Source: Serratia nevei
GTDB lineage: Bacteria; Pseudomonadota; Gammaproteobacteria; Enterobacterales; Enterobacteriaceae
Direction: 5' to 3'
NCBI RefSeq assembly: GCF_024160145.1
Contig: NZ_JAMYWQ010000033.1
Location: 1 to 56,638, forward strand
DNA length: 56,638 nt
Shown here: in pieces, positions 43,928-52,758 of the stretch
Layout of the letters: each line of letters begins with the position of its first letter
How positions within the stretch are numbered: position 1 is the stretch's first letter
Notes under the pieces: generated by a model
Databases searched by the model: none
The model's input: only the letters and a program-made list of their open reading frames with translations
What the model was told of the DNA's origin: nothing
Translations under genes and position numbers: made by a program

Positions 43928-45565
43928 ATGGCGAGCTATTTTATTGGCGTAGATGTGGGCACCGGAAGCGCGCGCGCGGGCGTATTCGATCTCAATGGCC
44001 GCATGGTCGGCCAGGCCAGCCGGGCCATCGATCTGTACCGGCCGAAGGCGGATTTCGTCGAGCAGTCGTCGGATAACATCTGGCAGGCGGTGTGCAATGC
44101 GGTGCGCGACGCGGTCAACCAGGCCGACATCAACCCGATCCAGGTCAAGGGGCTGGGCTTCGACGCCACCTGTTCGCTGGTGGTGCTGGATAAAGAGGGC
44201 AAGCCGCTGACCGTCAGCCCCTCCGGCCGCACCGAACAGAACATCATCGTGTGGATGGATCACCGGGCGATCGCCCAGGCCGAGCGCATCAACGCCACCA
44301 AACACCGGGTGCTGGACTTCGTCGGCGGCATCATTTCGCCGGAGATGCAGACGCCGAAACTGCTGTGGCTGAAACAGCACATGCCCACCACCTGGGCCAA
44401 CGCCGGTTACCTGTTCGATCTGCCGGACTTCCTCACCTGGCGCGCCACCCAGGACGCCACCCGCTCGCTGTGCTCGACGGTGTGCAAGTGGACCTATCTC
44501 GGCCACGAACAGCGCTGGGACAAGAGCTACTTCCAGCAGATCGGGCTGGAAGACGTGCTGGAACATGACGCGGCCAAGATCGGCAGCGACGTCAAAATGA
44601 TGGGCGAGCCGCTGGGCCACGGCCTGACCCAGCGCGCCGCCAGCGAGATGGGGCTGATCGCCGGCACGGCGGTGAGCGTGTCGATCATCGACGCCCACGC
44701 CGGCACCCTCGGCACGCTGGGCGCCACCGGCGTCTCCGGCGAGGTGGCCGACTTCAACCGCCGCGTCGCGCTGATCGGCGGCACCTCCACCGGCCATATG
44801 GCGATGTCGCGCACCGCGCGCTTTATCGGCGGCGTCTGGGGGCCGTATTACTCGGCGATCCTGCCGGAATACTGGCTGAACGAGGGCGGCCAGTCCGCCA
44901 CCGGCGCGCTGATCGACCACGTCATCCAGTCGCACCCGTGCTACCCGGAGCTGCTGGCGCAGGCGAAAACCCAGGGGCAGACCATCTATGAGGTGCTGAA
45001 CGCCATTCTGCGCCGCATGGCCGGCGAGCCGGAGAATATCGCCTTCCTGACGCAGGACATCCATATGCTGCCGTACTTCCACGGCAACCGCTCGCCGCGC
45101 GCCAACCCGACGCTGACCGGCATCCTGACCGGGCTGAAGCTGTCGCGCACGCCGGAGGACATGGCGCTGCACTACCTGGCCACCATTCAGGCCATCGCGC
45201 TCGGCACCCGCCACATCATCGAAACCATGAACCACAGCGGCTACAGCATCGACACCATCATGGCCAGCGGCGGCGGCACCAAGAACCCGATCTTCGTGCA
45301 GGAGCACGCCAACGCCACCGGCTGCGCCATGCTGCTGCCGGAGGAGAGCGAAGCAATGCTGCTCGGCGGCGCCATGATGGGCACCGTGGCGGCGGGCGTG
45401 TTCGACACCCTGCCGGAGGCGATGAGCGCCATGAGCCGCATCGGCAAGACGGTCACGCCGCAGACCAACCAGATAAAAAGCTACTACGACCGCAAATACC
45501 GGGTATTCCACGAGCTGTACAACGACCACATGAAATACCGCCGGTTGATGCAGGAGGAGGCGTGA
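43928..45565 (+). CDS. FGGY-family pentulose kinase, D-ribulokinase-like
   Basis: A 545-residue FGGY sugar kinase. N-terminal phosphate loop FIGVDVGTGSARAGVFD; catalytic Asp in GTAVSVSIIDAHAG; late nucleotide motif IMASGGGTKNPIFVQ. It has TCSLVVLD near residue 79 and NIIVWMDHRA, as in the YDR109C/FGGY group, for which TCSLV has been given as a D-ribulokinase mark. The expected reaction is D-ribulose plus ATP to D-ribulose 5-phosphate. AGGAG lies eight bases before the ATG, right after the palindromic repeat. The next gene overlaps by one base (TGATG). The substrate is inferred. Confidence 0.88.
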   Translation: MASYFIGVDVGTGSARAGVFDLNGRMVGQASRAIDLYRPKADFVEQSSDNIWQAVCNAVRDAVNQADINPIQVKGLGFDATCSLVVLDKEGKPLTVSPSGRTEQNIIVWMDHRAIAQAERINATKHRVLDFVGGIISPEMQTPKLLWLKQHMPTTWANAGYLFDLPDFLTWRATQDATRSLCSTVCKWTYLGHEQRWDKSYFQQIGLEDVLEHDAAKIGSDVKMMGEPLGHGLTQRAASEMGLIAGTAVSVSIIDAHAGTLGTLGATGVSGEVADFNRRVALIGGTSTGHMAMSRTARFIGGVWGPYYSAILPEYWLNEGGQSATGALIDHVIQSHPCYPELLAQAKTQGQTIYEVLNAILRRMAGEPENIAFLTQDIHMLPYFHGNRSPRANPTLTGILTGLKLSRTPEDMALHYLATIQAIALGTRHIIETMNHSGYSIDTIMASGGGTKNPIFVQEHANATGCAMLLPEESEAMLLGGAMMGTVAAGVFDTLPEAMSAMSRIGKTVTPQTNQIKSYYDRKYRVFHELYNDHMKYRRLMQEEA

Positions 45566-46164
45566 TGCAGCAGGAATGGCGGCAGGCCGTGCAGGGCTGG
45601 CAAACCTACAGCCAGGAGCTGGCGCAGCTGGGCGAGCGCCTCGACGCACGCACCTGGCAACGGCTGCTGGCGCTGCTGGCCGACTGCCGCGGTAAAATCG
45701 CCGTCACCGGCGTCGGCACCTCGGGGATTGCGGCGCGCAAGATAGCCCACATGCTGGCCTGCGTGGAACGGCCGGCGGTCTACCTCGACGCCACCGGCGC
45801 GGCGCACGGCGATCTGGGCTTTCTGCGCGCCGACGATCTGCTGATCCTGATCTCGCGCGGCGGCAATTCCGACGAGCTGACCCGCCTGCTGCCGACGCTG
45901 CAGGCCAAGGGCGTGACGCTGATCGCGGTCACGGAAAACCCGCATTCCGCCATCGCGCAGGCGGCGCAGCTGACGATCGCCACCGGGGTGCAAAAGGAGA
46001 TAGATCCGCTGAACCTGCTGGCCACCACCTCCATTGTGCTGGTGCTGGCGATCTTCGACGCCGCCTGCGCCTGCCTGATGGCGCGCAGCGGTTACGACAA
46101 GGAGGCCTTGTTGGCGGTGCATCCGGGCGGCGGCGTGGGGAAAAGCTTGCGGGAGCAAAACTGA
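45565..46164 (+). CDS. SIS-domain sugar-phosphate isomerase, KdsD/GutQ-like without CBS domains
   Basis: A 199-residue protein consisting of one SIS domain: GKIAVTGVGTSGIAARKIA, AHGDLGFL, ILISRGGNSDELTRL, and VHPGGGVGKSL at the end. KdsD and GutQ interconvert D-ribulose 5-phosphate and D-arabinose 5-phosphate and carry two CBS domains, which are absent here. The KdsD active-site Lys in GKSG is Thr and its Glu in SGESSE is Asn, while the late His and the Glu in QKEID remain. The chemistry may therefore differ. It overlaps the kinase gene by one base. An in-frame GTG at 45562 is an alternative start. Confidence 0.85.
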   Translation: MQQEWRQAVQGWQTYSQELAQLGERLDARTWQRLLALLADCRGKIAVTGVGTSGIAARKIAHMLACVERPAVYLDATGAAHGDLGFLRADDLLILISRGGNSDELTRLLPTLQAKGVTLIAVTENPHSAIAQAAQLTIATGVQKEIDPLNLLATTSIVLVLAIFDAACACLMARSGYDKEALLAVHPGGGVGKSLREQN

Positions 46165-46184
46165 GGGCCCGACACCGCGGGCCC
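46165..46184. other. Hairpin between convergent SIS and rsmJ genes
   Basis: GGGCCCG (46165-46171) pairs with CGGGCCC (46178-46184) around six bases, filling the 28-bp gap between two convergent genes. No T-run on either side; it may act as a pause or bidirectional barrier. Confidence 0.45.
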
Positions 46185-46192
46185 GGCTGGCA

Positions 46193-46939
46193 TTACAGCG
46201 GCATGTAGATATCGAAACGGTGGCTTTTGGTCAGCGTGGCGGCGTGCGCCGGCACGTCGGCCAGCGGCGGCGCGTAGTCCGGGCGTTTCACCACCACGCG
46301 CTTGGTCGCCAGGCGGCGCGCCGGCTCCAGCAGGCCGTCGGCGTCATCGTCGCTGCCCACCAGCGATTGAAACACCCGCATCTCTTTCTTCACCAACGCG
46401 CTTTTTTGCTTGTGCGGGAACATCGGATCGAGATACACCACCTCGGGGCGCGGGCTGAGATCCGCCAGCGCCGTCAGGCTGGAGGCGTGCAGCAGCGTCA
46501 GACGCTCACGCAGCCACGGGCCGATTTCCGCATCCTGATAGCCGCGCTGCAGACCGTCGTCCAGCAACGCCGCCACCACCGGATTGCGCTCCAGCATCCG
46601 CACCCGGCAGCCCAGCGCCGCCAGCACGAAGGCGTCGCGCCCCAGCCCGGCGGTAGCGTCCACCACGTCCGGCAGATAGCTGCCCTTGATGCCGACCGCT
46701 TTGGCCACCGCCTCGCCGCGGCCGCCGCCGAAGCGGCGCCGGTGCGCCATGGTGCCGGTGACGAAATCGACGTAGATCCCGCCGAGCTTCGGCTCGTCGC
46801 GCTTGCGCAGCTCCAGCCGCTGCGGGGTCAGTACCAGCGCCATCGGCGCGTCGTCGTCGGACGTCAGCTGCCAGCGCTGCGCCAAAACAGACAAGGCGCC
46901 GGGATCGGCACCTGCTTCACACAATAAACACACGCTCAC
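46193..46939 (-). CDS. rsmJ: 16S rRNA m2G1516 methyltransferase RsmJ
   Basis: A 248-residue SAM-dependent methyltransferase, close to the E. coli length of 250. Motif I is [19 protein letters not shown], the acidic strand end is [13 protein letters not shown], and the catalytic motif reads [14 protein letters not shown]. It methylates N2 of G1516 in 16S rRNA. The stop of the upstream gene prlC lies 8 bp before its ATG, so the two are co-transcribed, as in E. coli. Confidence 0.95.
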   Translation of the reverse strand: MSVCLLCEAGADPGALSVLAQRWQLTSDDDAPMALVLTPQRLELRKRDEPKLGGIYVDFVTGTMAHRRRFGGGRGEAVAKAVGIKGSYLPDVVDATAGLGRDAFVLAALGCRVRMLERNPVVAALLDDGLQRGYQDAEIGPWLRERLTLLHASSLTALADLSPRPEVVYLDPMFPHKQKSALVKKEMRVFQSLVGSDDDADGLLEPARRLATKRVVVKRPDYAPPLADVPAHAATLTKSHRFDIYMPL

Positions 46940-46947
46940 GTGTCGGG

Positions 46948-48990
46948 TTATCCTTTAATGCCGTAATGGCGCAGCATAGCATCCAGCTGCGGCTCGCGGC
47001 CACGGAAGCGTTTGAACAGCGCCATCGGCTCTTCCGACCCGCCGCGCGACAGGATGTTGTCGAGGAAGGATTTGCCGGTTTCGGCGTTGAAAATCCCCTC
47101 TTCTTCGAAGCGCGAGTAGGCGTCGGCCGACAGCACTTCCGCCCACAGGTAGCTGTAGTAACCCGCCGCATAGCCGCCGGCGAAGATGTGGCTGAAGGCA
47201 TGCGGGAAGCGGCCCCAGCTTGGCGAAGGCACCACCGCCACCATTTTCTTCACTTCCGCCAGCGTCGGCAGGATCTGCGCCCCTTTTTCCGGGCTGTATT
47301 CGAAGTGCATGCGGAAATCGAACAGGCCGAACTCCAGCTGGCGCAGGATGAACAGCGCCGCCTGGTAATTCTTGGCTGCCAGCAGCTTGTCGAGCATGGC
47401 CTTCGGCAGCGGCTCGCCGCTCTGGTAGTGGCCCGAGATAAACGCCAGCGCTTCCGGCTCCCAGCACCAGTTTTCCATAAACTGGCTCGGCAGTTCGACC
47501 GCATCCCACGGTACCCCGTTGATGCCGGAGACGCCGGCGGTATCGATCTGCGTCAGCATGTGGTGCAGACCGTGGCCGAACTCGTGGAACAGCGTGGTCA
47601 CTTCGTTATGGGTGAACAGCGCCGGCTGGTCGCCCAGCGGGCGGTTGAAGTTGCAGGTCAGGTAAGCGACCGGCTTTTGCAGCGTGCCGTCGGCCTTGCG
47701 CAGGCTGCCGACGCAGTCGTCCATCCAGGCGCCGCCGCGTTTGTTTTCGCGGGCGTACAGATCGAGGTAGAAGCTGCCGCGCAGCTCGCCGCTCGCGTCG
47801 AACAGATCGAAGAAGCGCACGTCCGGATGCCAGGTCTCCACGTCTTTACGCTCTTTGGCGGTGATGCCGTAAATGCGTTTCACCACGTCGAACAGCCCTT
47901 CCACCACCCGCTGTTCCGGGAAGTACGGGCGCAGCTGCTCGTCGCTGATGGAGAACAGGTGCTGCTTCTGTTTTTCGCCGTAATAGGTGATGTCCCAGGC
48001 TTCGAGCTCGTCCACGCCATAGTGCTGTTTGGCGAAGGCGCGCAGCTGCGCCAGCTCCTGCTCGGCCTGCGGGCGGGCGCGCTTGGCCAGATCGCTCAGG
48101 AAGCCGATCACCTGCTCCGGGCTCTCCGCCATTTTGGTCGCCAGCGACTTGTCGGCGTAGGTATCGAAGCCCAGCAGCTGAGCCAGCTCGTGGCGCAGCG
48201 CCAGCGTTTCCGCCATCACGTCGCTGTTGTCCCATTTGCCGGCGTTCGGCCCCTGATCGGAGGCGCGGGTGGCGAAGGCGCGGTACATCTCTTCACGCAG
48301 CGCGCGGTTGTCGGCGTAGGTCAACACCGGCAGGTAGCTCGGCATGTCCAGCGTCAGCAGCCAGCCGTCCTGCTCTTTGGCCTGCGCCATCGCCTGTGCC
48401 TGCGCCAGGGCGCTCTCCGGCAGGCCGCTCAGCTCGGCTTCATCGGTAATCAGTTTGCTCCAACCCATGGTGGCGTCGAGCACGTTGTTGCTGTAGGTAG
48501 AACCCAGTTCGGACAGGCGTGCGACGATCTCGCCGTAGCGCTGCTGTTTATCCGCCGACAGGCCGATGCCCGACAGTTCGAAATCACGCAGCGCGTTGTC
48601 CACCGCCTTGCGCTGCGGCACGCTCAGCGCCTCGAACGCCGCACCTTCTTTCAGGCTGCGGTAGGCCTGGTACAGCCCTTCGTGCTGGCCGACCCAGGTG
48701 CCGTACTCGGACAGCAGCGGCAGCGCCTGCTCATAGGCGGCGCGCAGCTCCGGGCTGTTTTTCACCGAGTTCAGGTGCCCGATCGGCGACCAGATGCGCG
48801 ACAGGCGATCGTCCGACTCCGCCAGCGGCTGACACAGATTGTCCCAAGTGAACGGCCCCGGCTGCGCGACCACGCGCTCTACCGCGGCGCGGCAGTCCGC
48901 CAGCGCGGATTGCACCGCAGGCACGATATCTTCAGGGCGGATCGCCGAGAACGGCGGCAGGGAAAACGGGGTCAGCAACGGATTTGTCAT
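46948..48990 (-). CDS. prlC: Oligopeptidase A PrlC
   Basis: A 680-residue cytoplasmic M3 zinc metallopeptidase, the E. coli length. The zinc site [11 protein letters not shown] lies near residue 470, with the third ligand Glu about 25 residues later in the segment after [18 protein letters not shown]. It degrades signal peptides and other oligopeptides. First gene of the prlC-rsmJ unit. The 118 bp between it and the HIT gene carry its promoter; I see no clear heat-shock hexamers. Confidence 0.95.
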   Translation of the reverse strand: MTNPLLTPFSLPPFSAIRPEDIVPAVQSALADCRAAVERVVAQPGPFTWDNLCQPLAESDDRLSRIWSPIGHLNSVKNSPELRAAYEQALPLLSEYGTWVGQHEGLYQAYRSLKEGAAFEALSVPQRKAVDNALRDFELSGIGLSADKQQRYGEIVARLSELGSTYSNNVLDATMGWSKLITDEAELSGLPESALAQAQAMAQAKEQDGWLLTLDMPSYLPVLTYADNRALREEMYRAFATRASDQGPNAGKWDNSDVMAETLALRHELAQLLGFDTYADKSLATKMAESPEQVIGFLSDLAKRARPQAEQELAQLRAFAKQHYGVDELEAWDITYYGEKQKQHLFSISDEQLRPYFPEQRVVEGLFDVVKRIYGITAKERKDVETWHPDVRFFDLFDASGELRGSFYLDLYARENKRGGAWMDDCVGSLRKADGTLQKPVAYLTCNFNRPLGDQPALFTHNEVTTLFHEFGHGLHHMLTQIDTAGVSGINGVPWDAVELPSQFMENWCWEPEALAFISGHYQSGEPLPKAMLDKLLAAKNYQAALFILRQLEFGLFDFRMHFEYSPEKGAQILPTLAEVKKMVAVVPSPSWGRFPHAFSHIFAGGYAAGYYSYLWAEVLSADAYSRFEEEGIFNAETGKSFLDNILSRGGSEEPMALFKRFRGREPQLDAMLRHYGIKG

Positions 48991-49108
48991 AGGGCAGTCC
49001 TGATTAGCGTTGAGGCCCGCCGCAGGGGCGAGCCTTAAAATGCGTATGAATCTCTAACATGGAGCCAGACAACAGGAAAATCAATGCCCGGCGTTGATCG
49101 TTCGTGCC

Positions 49109-49570
49109 TTAAACGGCGCTTTGGCGGATGCGGGCGGCCAGCGCCGCCAGCTGCTCGTCGTCGGCGCGCGCGGCGTCGTGGGAGGAGATATAGCCCTCGT
49201 AACGCGCGAAAAACTTCGGCGAGGTCGATTCGATCGGCCGCCACCGATCCTGCGACGCGGTGCCGTGCAACGGGATCAGTTTGGCGTGCACATGGTCGAC
49301 GCCGTAGCCCTCGAACACCATGCCGCAGCGGCCGACGTCGTCGAACGCGCGGTCCAGCTGCTTCGCCACCCGCTTGGTCGCCAGCATCAGCGCGCTCAGC
49401 ACCTCATCCGGCAGGCCAAAGGCGTAGCTCGGGTGGTGCGCCTTGGGGATCACCACGCTGAAACCCTCGGTGTTGGGAAAGATAGACAGGAACGCCAGAT
49501 GGTCGTCGTCTTCCCAAATTTTATGGCACGGCGCCTTGCCCGCCACGATGTCGCAAAAAATGCAGCTCAT
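49109..49570 (-). CDS. HIT-family nucleotide-binding protein
   Basis: A 153-residue HIT (histidine triad) protein. I start at 49570 (MSCIFCDIVAGKAPCH) because AGGAG precedes it; an in-frame ATG at 49600 is weaker. The triad reads HVHAKLIPLHG, so the third His of the HxHxH motif is Lys; the middle His, the usual nucleophile, is kept. Two Cys near the N-terminus (CIFC) may help bind zinc as in other HIT proteins. Family members hydrolyse nucleotide phosphoramidates or dinucleotides. Divergent from rlmJ, in a place where E. coli has no such gene. Confidence 0.85.
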   Translation of the reverse strand: MSCIFCDIVAGKAPCHKIWEDDDHLAFLSIFPNTEGFSVVIPKAHHPSYAFGLPDEVLSALMLATKRVAKQLDRAFDDVGRCGMVFEGYGVDHVHAKLIPLHGTASQDRWRPIESTSPKFFARYEGYISSHDAARADDEQLAALAARIRQSAV

Positions 49571-49781
49571 GCTTTCTCCTGGTGATTCACAGCGTTTCAA
49601 CCCGTTCGAACCGATGCCTCCGCCGCCGAAACGCCCGTTTACGCCTCGTTCTGCCCCGGTGTGTGAACGTCTGCGGCAACGGAGTCCGGTTTTTCCCGGC
49701 CAGACAGTTTATACTGTGCAGATTATAAGCCTTATTGCATTGAATGCTCCGCCTGCGGAGTACAAGGAATCGCCACCCGTC

Positions 49782-50624
49782 ATGTTAAGTTATCGCCACA
49801 GTTTCCACGCCGGCAACCACGCCGACGTGCTCAAGCACACCGTTCAGAGCCTGATCATCGAGTCGCTGAAGGAAAAAGAGAAGCCGTTCCTGTATCTGGA
49901 TACCCACTCGGGCGCGGGCCGTTATCAGCTCAGCGGCGAACACGCCGAGCGCACCGGCGAATACCTGGAAGGCATCGGCTTGCTGTGGCAGCGCGACGAT
50001 CTGCCGGAAGAGCTGGCGGCCTACATGAGCGTGGTACACAACTTCAACCGTTCCGGCACGCTGCGCTACTATCCCGGCTCGCCGCTGATCGCCCGCCAGC
50101 TGCTGCGCCCGCAGGACAAAATTCACCTGACCGAGCTGCACCCGAGCGACTACCCGCTGCTGCGCAGCGAGTTCCAGAAAGACGAACGCGCCAAAGTGCA
50201 GCGCGCCGACGGCTATCAGCAGCTGAAATCCCAGCTGCCGCCCCTGTCGCGCCGCGGCCTGATCCTGATGGACCCGCCGTATGAAATGAAGACCGATTAC
50301 CAGGACGTGGTCAAAGGCATTCAGGAAGGCTACAAGCGTTTCGCCACCGGCACTTACGCGCTGTGGTACCCGGTGGTGATGCGCCAGCAGATCAAACGCA
50401 TGCTGCGCGATCTGGAAGCCACCGGCATTCGCCGCATTCTGCAGATCGAACTGGCGGTGAAACCCGACAGCGATCAGCGCGGCATGACCGCCTCCGGCAT
50501 GATCGTCATCAACCCGCCGTGGAAGCTGGAACAGCAGATGAAAAACGTGCTGCCGTGGCTGCACAAGGTGCTGGTGCCGTCGGGCATCGGCCACCATCTG
50601 GTGAACTGGGTGGTACCGGAATAA
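49782..50624 (+). CDS. rlmJ: 23S rRNA m6A2030 methyltransferase RlmJ
   Basis: A 280-residue methyltransferase, the E. coli length, beginning [19 protein letters not shown]. The SAM motif is [15 protein letters not shown] and the catalytic motif [11 protein letters not shown] (DPPY type for adenine N6). It methylates A2030 in 23S rRNA. The frame is open far upstream, but this start matches the family and excludes an unlikely 113-residue extension. A perfect hairpin follows the stop, then gor, as in E. coli. Confidence 0.95.
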   Translation: MLSYRHSFHAGNHADVLKHTVQSLIIESLKEKEKPFLYLDTHSGAGRYQLSGEHAERTGEYLEGIGLLWQRDDLPEELAAYMSVVHNFNRSGTLRYYPGSPLIARQLLRPQDKIHLTELHPSDYPLLRSEFQKDERAKVQRADGYQQLKSQLPPLSRRGLILMDPPYEMKTDYQDVVKGIQEGYKRFATGTYALWYPVVMRQQIKRMLRDLEATGIRRILQIELAVKPDSDQRGMTASGMIVINPPWKLEQQMKNVLPWLHKVLVPSGIGHHLVNWVVPE

Positions 50625-50630
50625 TCCCCA

Positions 50631-50656
50631 GCAGGGCGCGGTTCGCCGCGCCCTGC
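50631..50656 (+). other. Perfect 11-bp hairpin after rlmJ
   Basis: GCAGGGCGCGG (50631-50641) pairs perfectly with CCGCGCCCTGC (50646-50656) around the stable tetraloop TTCG. There is no T-run, so it may protect the 3' end or work with Rho rather than act as a simple terminator. Confidence 0.6.
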
Positions 50657-50754
50657 GTCCACCTATCGCAGCCATCGACGCAATCTTTGCGACAAACCCC
50701 GGTCAGGCGTTAAACTCTTACCCTCTTCAAATTCACAACTCATGGAAATCCCAG

Positions 50755-52107
50755 ATGACGAAACATTACGATTATCTAGCAATTGGCGGCGGCAGCGGCG
50801 GTATCGCATCGATCAACCGGGCAGCCATGTACGGCCAAAAGTGTGCGCTGATTGAAGCCAAAGAGCTGGGCGGCACCTGTGTAAACGTGGGTTGTGTACC
50901 GAAAAAAGTCATGTGGCACGCGGCGCAGATCGCCGAGGCCATCCATCAGTACGGCCCGGACTACGGCTTCGACACCACCGTCAACGCCTTCGACTGGAAG
51001 AAGCTGGTCGCCAACCGCACCGCCTATATCGACCGCATCCACAACGCCTACGACAACGTGCTGGGCAAGAACAAGGTCGACGTGATCAAAGGCTTCGCGC
51101 GCTTCGTTGATGCGCACACCGTGGAAGTGAACGGCGAGCTCATCACCGCCGACCACATCCTGATCGCCACCGGCGGCCGCCCGAGCCACCCGGCTATTCC
51201 GGGTGCGGAATACGGCATCGACTCCGACGGCTTCTTTGAGCTGGACGCCATGCCCAAGCGCGTCGCCGTCGTCGGCGCCGGCTATATCGCCGTGGAGATC
51301 GCCGGCGTGCTGAACGCGCTGGGCGCGGAAACGCATCTGTTCGTGCGCAAGCACGCGCCGCTGCGCAGCTTCGATCCGATGATCGTCGAAACCCTGGTGG
51401 AAGTGATGAACACCGAAGGGCCGAGCCTGCACACCGAATCGGTGCCGAAAGCGATCGTCAAGAACGCCGACGGCAGCCTGACGCTGCAGCTGGAAAACGG
51501 CAAGGCATTCACCGTCGACTGCCTGATCTGGGCCATCGGCCGCGAACCGGCAACCGACAACCTGAACCTCGGCGTTACCGGGGTGAAGACCAACGAGCAA
51601 GGCTACATTGACGTCGATAAGTTCCAGAATACCAACGTCAAAGGCATCTACGCGGTGGGCGACAACACCGGCGCGGTAGAGCTGACCCCGGTCGCCGTGG
51701 CCGCCGGCCGCCGCCTGTCCGAGCGCCTGTTCAACAACAAGCCGGAAGAGCACCTGGATTACAGCAACATCGCCACCGTGGTGTTCAGCCACCCGCCGAT
51801 CGGCACCGTCGGCCTGACCGAGCCGGAAGCCATCGAGAAGTTCGGGGCGGACAACGTGAAGGTATACAAATCCTCCTTCACCGCCATGTACAGCGCCGTG
51901 ACGCAGCACCGTCAGCCGTGCCGCATGAAGCTGGTGTGCGCGGGCAAAGAAGAGAAGATCGTCGGCCTGCACGGCATCGGCTTCGGCATGGATGAAATCC
52001 TGCAGGGCTTCGCGGTAGCGGTGAAGATGGGCGCCACCAAGAAGGACTTCGACAACACCGTGGCGATCCACCCGACCGCGGCGGAAGAGTTCGTTACCAT
52101 GCGCTAA
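50755..52107 (+). CDS. gor: Glutathione reductase Gor
   Basis: A 450-residue cytoplasmic flavoenzyme, the E. coli length. It reduces glutathione disulfide with NADPH. FAD motif [17 protein letters not shown], redox disulfide [16 protein letters not shown] (near residues 42-47), NADPH motif [17 protein letters not shown] with the arginine pair region further on (VRKHAPLR), and the C-terminal active His in [15 protein letters not shown] strong terminator follows. It lies behind rlmJ as in E. coli, with its own upstream gap of 130 bp. Confidence 0.97.
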   Translation: MTKHYDYLAIGGGSGGIASINRAAMYGQKCALIEAKELGGTCVNVGCVPKKVMWHAAQIAEAIHQYGPDYGFDTTVNAFDWKKLVANRTAYIDRIHNAYDNVLGKNKVDVIKGFARFVDAHTVEVNGELITADHILIATGGRPSHPAIPGAEYGIDSDGFFELDAMPKRVAVVGAGYIAVEIAGVLNALGAETHLFVRKHAPLRSFDPMIVETLVEVMNTEGPSLHTESVPKAIVKNADGSLTLQLENGKAFTVDCLIWAIGREPATDNLNLGVTGVKTNEQGYIDVDKFQNTNVKGIYAVGDNTGAVELTPVAVAAGRRLSERLFNNKPEEHLDYSNIATVVFSHPPIGTVGLTEPEAIEKFGADNVKVYKSSFTAMYSAVTQHRQPCRMKLVCAGKEEKIVGLHGIGFGMDEILQGFAVAVKMGATKKDFDNTVAIHPTAAEEFVTMR

Positions 52108-52128
52108 CCGCTGCGGTTAGCCCATTCT

Positions 52129-52158
52129 CAGGCCGGTAAACACCGGCCTGTTCTTTTT
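52129..52158 (+). terminator. Terminator of gor
   Basis: CAGGCCGGT (52129-52137) pairs perfectly with ACCGGCCTG (52142-52150) around a 4-base loop, followed by TTCTTTTT. A smaller palindrome, CTAACCG-CTG-CGGTTAG, overlaps the gor stop just before it. Confidence 0.9.
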
Positions 52159-52263
52159 GTGCGGTTTACTATTCCCTTCGCACCCGCCTGCTTTTTCTGC
52201 CATTATTCTGCCTGATAAATTAGCGGGACTGATACAACCTCCCCGCGCCTCTGGAGAACACCG

Positions 52264-52758
52264 ATGCTGTTCAAACTATGCAAAACCCTTGCGATGGCCT
52301 GCGTGGCCCTGATTATCGCCCAGAGCAGCGCGCTCAGCTTTACCCTGGAAGTGGCGGGCAAGATCGACAACGTGACCGACCCGGTCAACAAAAGCTATCT
52401 GTTCACCGATAAGCAGCTGTTGGCGATGCCGGTGCACAGCATCACCACCTCCACGTCCTGGACGCCGCAGAGAAAATTCGAAGGGATTTCGGTGGCCGAT
52501 ATCCTCGAGCGCGTCGGCGCCAAGGGCGAGACGCTGACCTTCTACGCGCTGAACGATTATTACATCGACGTGCCGCTGTCCGACGTCAAGAAGTACAACA
52601 TGATCCTGGCCTACAAGATGGACGGGGAGATGCTGAAGCTTAGAAACTTCGGCCCGCTGTTCCTGGTTTACCCGCGCGACGCCGCCGGGCCTGAACTGAA
52701 CTCGCCGTTGTACAATTCGCGCTTTATCTGGCAAGTCGACAGGATCGTGATCAAATGA
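52264..52758 (+). CDS. Periplasmic molybdopterin-domain-like protein, probably a sensor
   Basis: A 164-residue exported protein with signal peptide to about residue 25 (ALIIAQSSALS). The mature part resembles the oxidoreductase molybdopterin-binding fold in short form: FTDKQLLAMPVHSITTSTSW, FEGISVADILERVG, then FGPLFLVYPRD. The mature protein has no cysteine, so it cannot hold molybdenum through the usual Cys ligand and is more likely a binding or sensor module. Its stop overlaps the hybrid kinase start (ATGA), so the two are coupled. It probably presents a periplasmic signal to the kinase. The fold call is from pattern only. Confidence 0.72.
   Translation: MLFKLCKTLAMACVALIIAQSSALSFTLEVAGKIDNVTDPVNKSYLFTDKQLLAMPVHSITTSTSWTPQRKFEGISVADILERVGAKGETLTFYALNDYYIDVPLSDVKKYNMILAYKMDGEMLKLRNFGPLFLVYPRDAAGPELNSPLYNSRFIWQVDRIVIK

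Noticed and set aside
46966-49038. A 690-codon open frame on the plus strand opposite prlC
   Set aside because: Shadow of prlC, which has its zinc motif and the exact family length.
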